Below, one piece after another: positions 1 to 5,570 of a stretch of DNA of 8,987 bases. Each line of letters starts with the position of its first letter. Within the stretch, counting starts at the first letter, position 1. Under the pieces are notes generated by a model that saw nothing but the letters and a program-made list of their open reading frames with translations, was not told the DNA's origin and did not search any database. The position numbers and the translations under genes were made by a program. Origin of the DNA: Nitrospinota bacterium (GTDB taxonomy: Bacteria; Nitrospinota; Nitrospinia; Nitrospinales; VA-1); NCBI GenBank assembly GCA_022567815.1, contig JADFGI010000099.1, forward strand, positions 1 through 8,987. The letters run 5' to 3'.

Positions 1-24
1 ATAAATTCAAACTTCACCTGAACT

Positions 25-47
25 CCTGAAAAACAGGGTTTTTCAGG
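25..47. repeat. Perfect 10-bp inverted repeat
   Basis: CCTGAAAAAC at 25-34 and its exact reverse complement at 38-47 are separated by AGG. The sequence can form a compact hairpin on either strand. No T-tract follows directly on either strand, so it is not a clear intrinsic terminator. The 1-143 stretch around it has no convincing gene. The hairpin could belong to the 3' or 5' region of a gene outside the window. Confidence 0.6.
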
Positions 48-143
48 GGCGACTAATTATGATTTCCTATGCAGGGAAAACATCTGCCGACAACTGTTCT
101 GGGCCATTGTTTCTAATTTTTCCGACGGCCCGCATTTTCTGAC

Positions 144-172
144 AAAAAAAGCCCTGCTCTTTCGAGCAGGGC
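144..172 (-). terminator. Strong intrinsic terminator (distal of two)
   Basis: Read on the minus strand, a perfect 9-bp GC-rich stem (GCCCTGCTC at 151-159 with GAGCAGGGC at 164-172) encloses a four-base GAAA loop. It is followed at once by a run of seven T (150-144). This is a textbook rho-independent terminator for leftward transcription. On the plus strand the stem is followed by TTCCAAAA, so it should not work in that direction. It closes the small-RNA unit starting near 328. Confidence 0.9.
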
Positions 173-176
173 TTCC

Positions 177-230
177 AAAAAACTCAGGAACTTCCGGTCA
201 TTGAACTTAGCCAATGCTTCCGGAAGCTCC
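177..230 (-). terminator. Long hairpin with T-tract (proximal of two)
   Basis: On the minus strand, GGAGCTTCCGG (230-220) pairs with CCGGAAGTTCC (197-187), with one G-T wobble. An inner CATTG/CAATG stem (216-212 with 203-199) extends the hairpin. TGAG then six T (182-177) follow. This resembles an intrinsic terminator or attenuator placed just before the stronger one at 144-172. A second copy of the 3' arm (GGAAGTTCC, 288-280) lies upstream and could pair with the 5' arm instead, which would disrupt this hairpin. Confidence 0.7.
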
Positions 231-252
231 CCTTATACTATGATTAGACAAG

Positions 253-266
253 GGACCACCTCCTTT
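253..266 (-). promoter_or_regulatory. Extended Shine-Dalgarno-like motif inside the small RNA
   Basis: The minus strand reads AAAGGAGGTGGTCC. The reverse complement of the common 16S rRNA 3' end is AAAGGAGGTGATCC, so 13 of 14 bases match, ten of them contiguous. Such a long anti-SD match is far beyond what ordinary mRNAs use. The first AAGG can be masked by the CCTT just upstream (276-271 region), giving a possible open and closed state. A TTG 7 bases after GGAGG could start a 15-residue peptide. Confidence 0.55.
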
Positions 267-334
267 GGATCCAAGGGCGGGAACTTCCACACTCAAGGCT
301 CCCTTGGCGCCTCAAACACGGTTTTCACTCTAAC

Positions 335-363
335 AGAATGAATTAAAATGTTAAAAATGTCAA
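335..363 (-). promoter_or_regulatory. Sigma70-type promoter for the small RNA
   Basis: On the minus strand a consensus -35 box TTGACA (363-358) is followed by an AT-rich 17-base spacer and the hexamer CATTCT (340-335). This keeps the key A2 and T6 of the -10 consensus. The predicted start is near 328-329. The -35 is perfect and the -10 is weak, a pattern that often means regulated transcription. The -35 box overlaps an inverted repeat (359-387). Confidence 0.6.
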
Positions 364-387
364 AAATCTTTGCATCGAATTTTTGAC
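359..387. repeat. 9-bp inverted repeat overlapping the -35 box
   Basis: GTCAAAAAT (359-367) and ATTTTTGAC (379-387) are perfect inverted copies 11 bases apart. The left arm covers part of the -35 box of the small-RNA promoter. The element sits just past the stop codon of the AsmA-like gene. It could be an operator for a dimeric regulator or a weak hairpin after that gene. The arms are AT-rich, so chance is not excluded. Confidence 0.5.
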
Positions 388-393
388 AAAGTT

Positions 394-1200
394 TCATTTT
401 CCAAACAACCCTTTAACCGCATCGCCGATCTCTTCGGCTTTTTTCTGGATCTGTTCCGGGTCGCCTTTCTCCAGGGCTTCCTTGGCCTCCTTGACCACCC
501 CTTCCACCTCATCAAGAACTTTTCCAAGGCCGAGATTTTTCACCGCGCCGCCCGTCGCTTTGTTTAGAGCGTCGATCAATTGTTTGACAACCTCGCTGGG
601 GGTGGCGCCACCTTGGCTCTTGCCAATATTGGCCATGCGGATGACGGGAAGGTCCACGGTCATCTTTTTTCCCTGCAACCCGACGGCGCTGACATTGACT
701 TTTCCGTCACGAATGATGAGACTTTCGATGATGAGTTTTTTGCCTTTTTCCTTGGCTCCGTTTGCAGGCTGGGCGTCACCGCCGGTCCCTGTGCCGCCGC
801 TGGCTTTTCTGTTAGCGTTGCGTTGCAAAACATCGAGGTTGCTTCCCTTGGGGCCAAACTCATAGGTGATTTGCGGCGCGGAGATAATGATCTCCTTGAT
901 AATAACAGTGCCCTTGGTAATGGTCCTCGGCTCGAGGATCATGCTGATTTCGTCCAACTGAAAGGCAATTTCCGTTTCAAATCCTTTAGGATTACTCACC
1001 CTCAATCCACGCAAAGTTCCCTTTCCCGATCTTAGGGAAATTTTTGTTTTATCCAACGTCACTTCCGTTTGAAGCGCCGCGGAACCATATTTTTCAATTG
1101 CCATTGTCACAAGAGAATCCATGGAAAAAATCAGGAAAAATATCATTACGCCTGTCAGAACAACAACCATCGAAATAGTGACCAAAGTGGTACGTTTCAT
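394..1200 (-). CDS. AsmA-like membrane-anchored periplasmic protein
   Basis: The 268-residue product starts at an ATG preceded by AGAGGA at suitable distance. Residues 5-28 form one hydrophobic segment after MKRT, which suits an uncleaved N-terminal anchor with the rest in the periplasm. Residues 29-125 have the AsmA/DUF748-type beta-rich pattern: a stretch around 58-74 (GTLRGLRVSNPKGF), then a strand-rich run with EPRTITKGTVIIKEIIISAP. A low-complexity Gly/Ala/Lys linker (about 131-154) separates a second repeat of that fold (155-190). The C-terminal 200-268 is a charged helical tail. AsmA-type proteins act in outer-membrane biogenesis and lipid transport in the envelope; that role here is inference from the family. 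It is much shorter than full AsmA proteins and matches the short exported members found in several Gram-negative phyla. It is divergent from the DUF2059 gene and has no clear terminator of its own before the small RNA. Confidence 0.7.
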   Translation of the reverse strand: MKRTTLVTISMVVVLTGVMIFFLIFSMDSLVTMAIEKYGSAALQTEVTLDKTKISLRSGKGTLRGLRVSNPKGFETEIAFQLDEISMILEPRTITKGTVIIKEIIISAPQITYEFGPKGSNLDVLQRNANRKASGGTGTGGDAQPANGAKEKGKKLIIESLIIRDGKVNVSAVGLQGKKMTVDLPVIRMANIGKSQGGATPSEVVKQLIDALNKATGGAVKNLGLGKVLDEVEGVVKEAKEALEKGDPEQIQKKAEEIGDAVKGLFGK

Positions 1201-1311
1201 AATGAATCCTCTTTCCGCTTTATTGACATGATTGAACTTTGCAAAACCATTTTTTTAGTTTTCAGGTTACCACATAATTTATTCTGATAAGCAAGCCCAC
1301 TCACGCATAAT

Positions 1312-1340
1312 TTGTGGATTGCAAAGATAAAGGTTACAAT
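1312..1340 (+). promoter_or_regulatory. Predicted promoter of the DUF2059 gene
   Basis: TTGTGG (1312-1317), a 17-base spacer and TACAAT (1335-1340) give a good -10 (five of six) and a partial -35. Transcription would begin near 1347 and leave a leader of about 78 bases before the ATG at 1425. An 11-base direct repeat, GGATTGCAAAG, occurs at 1316-1326 (overlapping the -35 and spacer) and again at 1378-1388 in the leader. Confidence 0.5.
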
Positions 1341-1424
1341 TTCTCGAATATCCTGTCGCAATATCCTGCTGACAAACGGATTGCAAAGGGCCGTCATTTT
1401 TTCATTCTATTCCAAGAGGTGGTG

Positions 1425-1958
1425 ATGCAAGGTTCAACTTTAGGTAACACATTGGGTTCGTTTTTAGCGTCCCTGCTTTTGATGACCCTGTTAACAGGCA
1501 TTGCCGGGGCCGGACCGAATCCAGAAAAAATCCAAAACATAAAAAAGCTCCTCCTCGTTTCGGGGATTCAGGATCAACTCTCCTACATGAAAGACGGCGT
1601 ATTGAATTCGTATTCCTATATGATCGGGTCGACCTACCCCAAGGTGCCGGACGCTTTTTGGACAGATTTCAACGCCTTGATAGGAGACCGGGAAATGGAT
1701 GCGTTGGTCGAACATATCATTCCAGTTTACGACAAGCACATGTCAAACGATGTCATCAAAAAACTGATTGTAATGTTCGAGACTCCGTTTTGGAAGGAGT
1801 GGAAGGAAAAAATGCCACTCATCAGCCGGGAAGCCGGGATGGCAGGTCAACAATGGATGCATGAGTTAACGCAGGCGGATGATTTCCAACCCAAGATAGA
1901 CCGCCTGGTTAAAAAACATGAACTGGAAAAACTAAACTCGGCGAAGAAGTCCAAATAA
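1425..1958 (+). CDS. Secreted DUF2059-domain protein
   Basis: I choose the ATG at 1425 (177 residues). It is preceded by AAGAGGTGG at proper spacing and begins a clear signal peptide; an in-frame ATG at 1314 would add 37 residues in front of it and would lie upstream of the predicted promoter's start. Residues 1-29 are a polar start, a Leu-rich core and GIAGA, with likely cleavage before GPNP. The mature part is alpha-helical and matches DUF2059: an opening helix with KLLLVSGIQDQL, then a central HIIPVYDKHMSNDVIKKLI followed by MFETPFWKEWKEKMP, the family's hallmark 'yDkhfs..ei..l..Fy.sp.G.k...k.p' pattern. The function of DUF2059 proteins is not known; they are exported helical proteins. The gene converges with the radical SAM gene, and a palindromic repeat sits between them. 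Confidence 0.85.
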   Translation: MQGSTLGNTLGSFLASLLLMTLLTGIAGAGPNPEKIQNIKKLLLVSGIQDQLSYMKDGVLNSYSYMIGSTYPKVPDAFWTDFNALIGDREMDALVEHIIPVYDKHMSNDVIKKLIVMFETPFWKEWKEKMPLISREAGMAGQQWMHELTQADDFQPKIDRLVKKHELEKLNSAKKSK

Positions 1959-1972
1959 ACTCCTCTGCAGAA

Positions 1973-2031
1973 GGGCCTCGCAGAGCGTCAGGCCCCCTGC
2001 GAAGCGGGCTTTTCTTCCCCGTGTTACGGGG
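1973..2031 (+). repeat. Palindromic repeat, gamma module copy 3 (between convergent genes)
   Basis: Three hairpins stand in series: GGGCC/GGCCC (1973-1995 region), CCTGC-GAA-GCGGG followed by CTTTTCTT, and CCCCGT-GTT-ACGGGG (2017-2031). Order, spacing and the CTTTTC linker match the modules at 5355-5419 and 5651-5715, but the stem bases differ in a compensating way. Read on the plus strand, the second hairpin plus T-rich linker may end transcription of the DUF2059 gene. The last stem abuts the stop codon of the convergent radical SAM gene. Confidence 0.75.
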
Positions 2032-3318
2032 CTAAAGAAATTTTCCTATAAAGGGTTCCGCGTTGGAATCGTAATCGTTTTTCAAATGATGCCAGCTCAA
2101 ATGAATATCGCAATTCTGGCAGATGGGGATTTCGAACCGTTTTCGGGCGATCATTTTTTTTCTGAGCTCTGTTAAAACCGTCCCGCCCCAGACATCGGCA
2201 ATACTGTCTTCCCTGAGATTCCCTACCGGTGTGCTGGAAAACATATCCGCGCAACACAAAACCACGCTCCCGTCCCAATAAACCACCATCCACTTCCACA
2301 ACTGCGTACACGGGGCGGTGTTCGTCAGATTAAAACGTTTGTGGCTGAACCGGACCGCCTTGCCAGAACCTATCCCGTAGCGGTCCAGAAACCCGTCTTT
2401 ATCGAATCGGCCCGCCCAGTTGGAAATGATATTGTTTTCGATGGGCGTCAGCGCAATGGTGCATTGGTGGCTCTGGATAATATTAAAAAACTCGTTGTCG
2501 AGCGTTTCTTCCATCGTCTTTAAAGTCTTGATACGGAAGTTGACGGGAACCGGGCGATCCAGGCGGTCATTAGCTTCGAGCAAGTCGATGATGTTTTTTC
2601 GCACCACGTCGTAGCTCATTTTTTTCACGTCTTCAAACGTTTCCCGGTCCAACTCGTCCAGACTGATATCCACGGCCACGGAATTTTCCAGCAGAGTGGG
2701 GATGATTTTTTCATTCATGAAAAACGCGTTGGTCAAGACCTCGACTCTTTTTATCGCCGGGAATTTTTGTAAATACTCGATTTTTTCCTTAATGGTCTTA
2801 TCCATCAACGGTTCGCCAAACGTGCCAAAATGGACGACCCCTCCACGAACCGCGTAATCGTCGATGATCTTGCGGTACAAATCCATCTTCATCGCGCCGA
2901 GGTCGGTCAGATCCGGGTTGGGGCACCAGACGCACTTGGCGTTGCAACGATTGGTCACGTCCAAAAGAAGCGCCGGGGGCCATTGCGCCAGCTTTTCCGC
3001 CAGGTCCTTTACGGCGAAATCAAACAGGGAGGAATCATAAATTTTGCGGCGCAGATAATCCATTTCCTGAAAAAACGGAATTTTCTTAACCCAGTTCTTG
3101 ATACGGGTGCTTGCGGGAACTTTTTTATAGCCCGTCAATATATTGGAAGGCGGTTTTTCAATCGTTTCCTCCAGCCTGGGGGCTGGACCCAATGTTAACG
3201 CACGACCAGCTGGGGCTGGACCCAATTTTACCGTGCGACCAGCTGAGGCTGGACCTAATTTTAACGTGCGATGGGTTTTTGAGGGATCCATAGTTTTCTT
3301 TTCATGAAGGGGTTGCAC
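2032..3318 (-). CDS. Radical SAM/SPASM-domain protein with repeat-derived N-terminus
   Basis: The 428-residue product has the radical SAM cluster motif CNAKCVWC (Cys125, Cys129, Cys132), which binds the 4Fe-4S centre that cleaves S-adenosylmethionine. A GEP motif follows in FGTFGEPLMD (162-172), then the strand/helix series of the partial TIM barrel. The C-terminus has a SPASM-like cysteine set (Cys337, Cys355, Cys356, Cys400, Cys403) for an auxiliary cluster, with the typical WDGSVVLCC and VGNLREDSIADVW words. The start is a GTG at 3318 with GGGGG five bases upstream; an ATG at 3291 (residue 10) is the alternative but has a poor ribosome site. Residues 16-49 are three roughly 11-residue repeats (LGPAPAGR type) encoded by the palindromic repeat family, and are absent from the usual radical SAM fold. 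Substrate unknown. Position after a glycosyltransferase suggests an envelope-modification role, but this is only inference. Confidence 0.85.
   Translation of the reverse strand: MQPLHEKKTMDPSKTHRTLKLGPASAGRTVKLGPAPAGRALTLGPAPRLEETIEKPPSNILTGYKKVPASTRIKNWVKKIPFFQEMDYLRRKIYDSSLFDFAVKDLAEKLAQWPPALLLDVTNRCNAKCVWCPNPDLTDLGAMKMDLYRKIIDDYAVRGGVVHFGTFGEPLMDKTIKEKIEYLQKFPAIKRVEVLTNAFFMNEKIIPTLLENSVAVDISLDELDRETFEDVKKMSYDVVRKNIIDLLEANDRLDRPVPVNFRIKTLKTMEETLDNEFFNIIQSHQCTIALTPIENNIISNWAGRFDKDGFLDRYGIGSGKAVRFSHKRFNLTNTAPCTQLWKWMVVYWDGSVVLCCADMFSSTPVGNLREDSIADVWGGTVLTELRKKMIARKRFEIPICQNCDIHLSWHHLKNDYDSNAEPFIGKFL
3171..3271. repeat. Tandem array of three alpha repeats inside the radical SAM gene
   Basis: Three units at 3171-3205, 3206-3238 and 3239-3271 each begin with a CCAGC...GCTGG hairpin and end in an ACCCAATNTTAACGTGCGA-like tail. 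Close relatives sit outside genes at 5421-5455, 5537-5570 and 5571-5604. The two fully internal coding units are exactly 33 bp, a multiple of three, whereas the intergenic copies are 34-35 bp. On the coding strand they give KLGPAPAGRTV-like repeats. Confidence 0.9.
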
Positions 3319-3331
3319 TCACTCCCCCTTC
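3306..3331 (-). promoter_or_regulatory. Hairpin enclosing the ribosome site and GTG start
   Basis: In the minus-strand mRNA, GAAGGGG (3331-3325) and CCCCTTC (3312-3306) form a perfect 7-bp stem. The Shine-Dalgarno bases are in the 5' arm and the GTG start codon (3318-3316) in the 12-base loop. This would limit ribosome access to the radical SAM gene and could be a translational control point. The alternative ATG at 3291 lies just past the hairpin. Confidence 0.5.
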
Positions 3332-3441
3332 TACGAAGTACCCGTACCGGGCATGAGGACTAATGTTAATTACCACAGGGGCCGCGGGGGGATTTATTCC
3401 CACCAGTGGGTTTTATACCCCGTAGCTACTAGCCGTAGGGG
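3332..3441. repeat. Diverged palindromic repeat in the gap between two genes
   Basis: CCCGTACCGGG (3341-3351) is a hairpin followed by GGACTAATGTTAA, which resembles an alpha unit tail. CCCAC-CA-GTGGG (3399-3410), TTTTATA and a CCCC...GGGG pair (3418-3441) follow, the same hairpin, T-run, CCCC hairpin order as the gamma modules. Identity is low, so this is a decayed copy at best. The last part overlaps the 3' end of the glycosyltransferase gene, which stops at 3413. Confidence 0.5.
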
Positions 3442-5266
3442 CAACTGTCAAAACTCGCTTGGTCGAGATAACGTTTGCTGGCAAAAAAAGTATTTTCCTT
3501 TCGGGTCCAGCGTCACGCTGGCTACGGCTTTTAAATGAAAACCTTTGTCGGATACCCCGTTCGCTTGCGGCGGAGTCGTTCATTCGTTGGTAGATGAGGA
3601 CCTTTTTATCAGCAGTGGTGAATTCAGGGGATCGGAAGCGATGCAACTGTATGTCGTAGGAATTATTGTTACGCAACGCGGGCGTTTCCAATGAGAGTTT
3701 CCGGTAAGGATTGTTCGCAAGGATGGTTTTCAAGGTGCGCTTGATGGAGCCCGGGCCGTCGTCCAGCATCCTTTGGTCTCCCCTGAGAACGATCCAATCC
3801 GGCGGGGCGTTGACATTCAACGTTTCATTGGCATACACCTTCATCCCAGTGTAAAAAGCCAGGGACTCAGGCTCATTGTCAATATAGCATGTTTGACGCG
3901 CGTTCCCATGAGTTTTGAAAAATTCCACAATTTTATCCAGAGGACCCCGGTAAGGATGAGAAATCTGATACAAGTGTTTGGTAAAAACCGAAGCGAGGCG
4001 AACCTCTCTAAAAAATGTTTGGGACGCGTAATTCAGGTACACGCTTTGAGAATCAGGGGCGATAGCCCGTTGTTGCATAAAAAATTTCAAGGGGAGGAGG
4101 GGGCCGATATGAAGAAGGTTGGTGAAAATTAGAATTCCTGAAAGAATGGTTGGCACCCAGAAATTTTTCCGCATGGACATTGTTAATATCATCGCCAATA
4201 AAATAGTAAGCAGGGGAAACGCCGCTGAAATATATTGTTGCATGGGAATGGAGTGTGGCGAAGAAGCGGTCAGCAGGGTCAGGGTGCAGATAAGCAGGAG
4301 TTGTATCTGTAGCTTGAAGGGTTTTAACTGTTTTATAAATAGTAGCGGGAGCAGTATGACCGGGAAAATATAGTTATTTATTTGGAACAGATAGCCCGCA
4401 AAGTGTTTGAACAAACCGACAAAAGAATTGTCCACCAGATCACTGCGGTCGACATAGGATTGAGCGATATGGGAAAAAGCAGGGATGATGGAAACCATCC
4501 ACGGAAGCGTGAAAACTCCGATGATAAGGGCGCACCGGGGAACCAGCCGCGCGTTTTCGTGCCGGATTTTTTTTCGGTGCAAGCAGAAATGGATCAGGAT
4601 GCCAAGAATAATTCCCGCAAAGGCGACATACATCGAATGAAAATATAAAATGGCGATGATTATGAAGGGATATGATTTCCACTGCTTGTCTTCAAAAATC
4701 CTGATATAGAAATATATAAGAAGGATTGTCAATAAAATGGGGAGTCCCACATAGCGGGCGGTGCGGAAATAAATAAGTGCCGGGACGGATGAGGAGAGCA
4801 ACAAGGCGGCAAGGAAAGCGGTGATTTTGTTCCCGGTTAATTTAAGGGCAAGAAAGTAAAGAGCGATGACGGAAGCTATCCCCACCAGAGCAAAGGGTAA
4901 CCGGGCGGCGAATGTCGTGTGGCCAAAAACCTCCAACGAAAAAGCTTGCAGGTAGTAAGGGAGCCAGGTGCGGTAAATAAAGAGTCCGTCGTAAATATCC
5001 GCGAAAAGCATGGTGGCGTTGACCCCATCCGAGTGCATGGGAACACCGTATTTTAGAATCGTCGTGCTGATGAATGTGTCCATTCCCTCGTCCACCTGCA
5101 GGGACCCGTCTCCCAGTCCCAAAAATATCAATAGAAAGGAATAAGGAAAAAGAAACAGCAGGCCGGGATGACTGGCGGCAAATGCCCTGATAGAAGATCC
5201 CATAGTGAGCAGGGTTGACGGTTGGTGGGGGACGAATTCCGATAAATTTTTTGAATTATACGCCAC
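3413..5266 (-). CDS. GT-C family (ArnT/PMT-like) membrane glycosyltransferase
   Basis: The 617-residue product begins at a GTG with AAGGAG five bases upstream. Hydrophobic segments run from about residue 34 through 410, giving a polytopic inner-membrane protein. The first periplasmic loop has VDEG (Asp59-Glu60), the acidic pair expected to be catalytic in glycosyltransferase family 39/83 enzymes. TTFAARLPFALVGIASVIALYFLALKL (split around 117-143) is the family's usual second and third helix signature. Such enzymes move a sugar from a polyprenyl-phosphate carrier to a lipid, protein or glycan on the outer face. Donor and acceptor cannot be read from sequence. After about residue 430 the chain is soluble. 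The last 50 or so residues (from about 565) are basic and low in family character, and contain an inverted alpha-repeat, so the original stop was probably earlier. It is followed by the radical SAM gene after 94 bp. Confidence 0.85.
   Translation of the reverse strand: MAYNSKNLSEFVPHQPSTLLTMGSSIRAFAASHPGLLFLFPYSFLLIFLGLGDGSLQVDEGMDTFISTTILKYGVPMHSDGVNATMLFADIYDGLFIYRTWLPYYLQAFSLEVFGHTTFAARLPFALVGIASVIALYFLALKLTGNKITAFLAALLLSSSVPALIYFRTARYVGLPILLTILLIYFYIRIFEDKQWKSYPFIIIAILYFHSMYVAFAGIILGILIHFCLHRKKIRHENARLVPRCALIIGVFTLPWMVSIIPAFSHIAQSYVDRSDLVDNSFVGLFKHFAGYLFQINNYIFPVILLPLLFIKQLKPFKLQIQLLLICTLTLLTASSPHSIPMQQYISAAFPLLTILLAMILTMSMRKNFWVPTILSGILIFTNLLHIGPLLPLKFFMQQRAIAPDSQSVYLNYASQTFFREVRLASVFTKHLYQISHPYRGPLDKIVEFFKTHGNARQTCYIDNEPESLAFYTGMKVYANETLNVNAPPDWIVLRGDQRMLDDGPGSIKRTLKTILANNPYRKLSLETPALRNNNSYDIQLHRFRSPEFTTADKKVLIYQRMNDSAASERGIRQRFSFKSRSQRDAGPERKILFLPANVISTKRVLTVAPTASSYGV
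3503..3521 (-). repeat. Inverted alpha-repeat fragment in the glycosyltransferase tail
   Basis: The minus strand here reads CCAGCGTGACGCTGGACCC. The identical 19 bases occur on the plus strand at 5537-5555 within an intergenic alpha unit. Here the unit lies in coding sequence in the opposite orientation and encodes roughly QRDAGP (residues 583-588). Confidence 0.85.
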
Positions 5267-5354
5267 CGAGACTCCTTATGTTATTATTTCCCCAGCCTGG
5301 GGGCTGGCTCCTCCGCGGAGGGCGAGTTTGCTCACGTCGTGTAACGTTTTTTCG

Positions 5355-5419
5355 GGGCTGGTGAGCGAAGCGAGCGTAGCCTTCCTGCGTAGCAGGCTTT
5401 TCCTCCCCACGTAGTGGGG
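5355..5419 (+). repeat. Gamma module copy 1
   Basis: A GGCT/AGCC-closed segment with GTGAGCGAAGCGAGCG inside is followed by CCTGC-GTA-GCAGG, CTTTTCCT and CCCCAC-GTA-GTGGGG. The 37 bases 5383-5419 are identical to 5679-5715, so the two copies arose recently or are kept alike by gene conversion. Confidence 0.85.
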
Positions 5420-5420
5420 G

Positions 5421-5536
5421 CCAGCGTAGTCGCTGGACCCAATATTGACGTACAATGGATTTATGGCTGACTGAATCCTCTATCGTGCGGAGTTTTTAAA
5501 GGGCTCGTGAGCGTGGCGAACGTCAGCCCTCCTGCG
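5421..5536 (+). repeat. Composite repeat, copy A (alpha-beta-gamma start)
   Basis: An alpha unit with hairpin CCAGCG-TAGT-CGCTGG leads into an 81-base segment (5456-5536) that matches 5605-5685 with five substitutions and no gaps. The shared segment includes GGATT...AATCC pairing, a GGAGTTTTT run and a GGGCT...AGCCC hairpin. Confidence 0.9.
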
Positions 5537-5570
5537 CCAGCGTGACGCTGGACCCAATATTGACATGCGA
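5537..5570 (+). repeat. Alpha unit with CCAGCG-TGA-CGCTGG hairpin
   Basis: This 34-base unit sits head to tail between the two composites. Its first 19 bases recur, inverted, inside the glycosyltransferase gene (3503-3521). Its tail, CCCAATATTGACATGCGA, matches the tail of copy A's alpha unit except near the end. Confidence 0.85.

Larger units (their letters stand above)
144..328 (-). ncRNA. Putative structured small RNA or leader RNA (about 185 nt)
   Basis: This stretch has its own promoter (335-363) and ends in two tandem terminators, with no protein gene of normal size inside, so it reads as a free-standing small RNA. The RNA contains several mutually complementary pieces: CCAAGGGAGCC (307-297) can pair with CCCTTGG (277-271) or, with one bulged base, with GGTCCCTTG (257-249). 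The latter can also pair with AAGGGG (234-229). It also carries AAAGGAGGTGGTCC (266-253), a near-perfect complement of the 16S rRNA 3' end. Length and independent promoter would suit 6S RNA, but I cannot build the single long hairpin with a central bubble, so I do not make that call. It could also be an attenuating leader for a gene left of the window, although two terminators in series argue for a stand-alone RNA. A 15-codon TTG-started reading frame spaced after the Shine-Dalgarno-like motif is possible but unproven. Confidence 0.6.

Noticed and set aside
59..142. Short plus-strand reading frame starting with ATG, 27 codons
   Set aside because: There is no ribosome site, no recognisable product, and it lies in a non-coding stretch.
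144..328. 6S RNA (ssrS) identity for the small RNA
   Set aside because: Length and promoter fit, but I could not pair the 5' and 3' ends into the long hairpin with a central bubble that defines 6S RNA.
144..328. Signal recognition particle RNA or tmRNA
   Set aside because: The conserved SRP loop sequence is absent, and there is no alanyl-tRNA-like end.
1314..1424. Longer start of the DUF2059 gene at 1314
   Set aside because: It would put 37 residues before an obvious signal peptide and begin upstream of the predicted transcription start; the ATG at 1425 has a good ribosome site.
5205..5414. Plus-strand reading frame across the repeat region
   Set aside because: It runs antisense into the glycosyltransferase start and through palindromic repeats, with no domain and no ribosome site.
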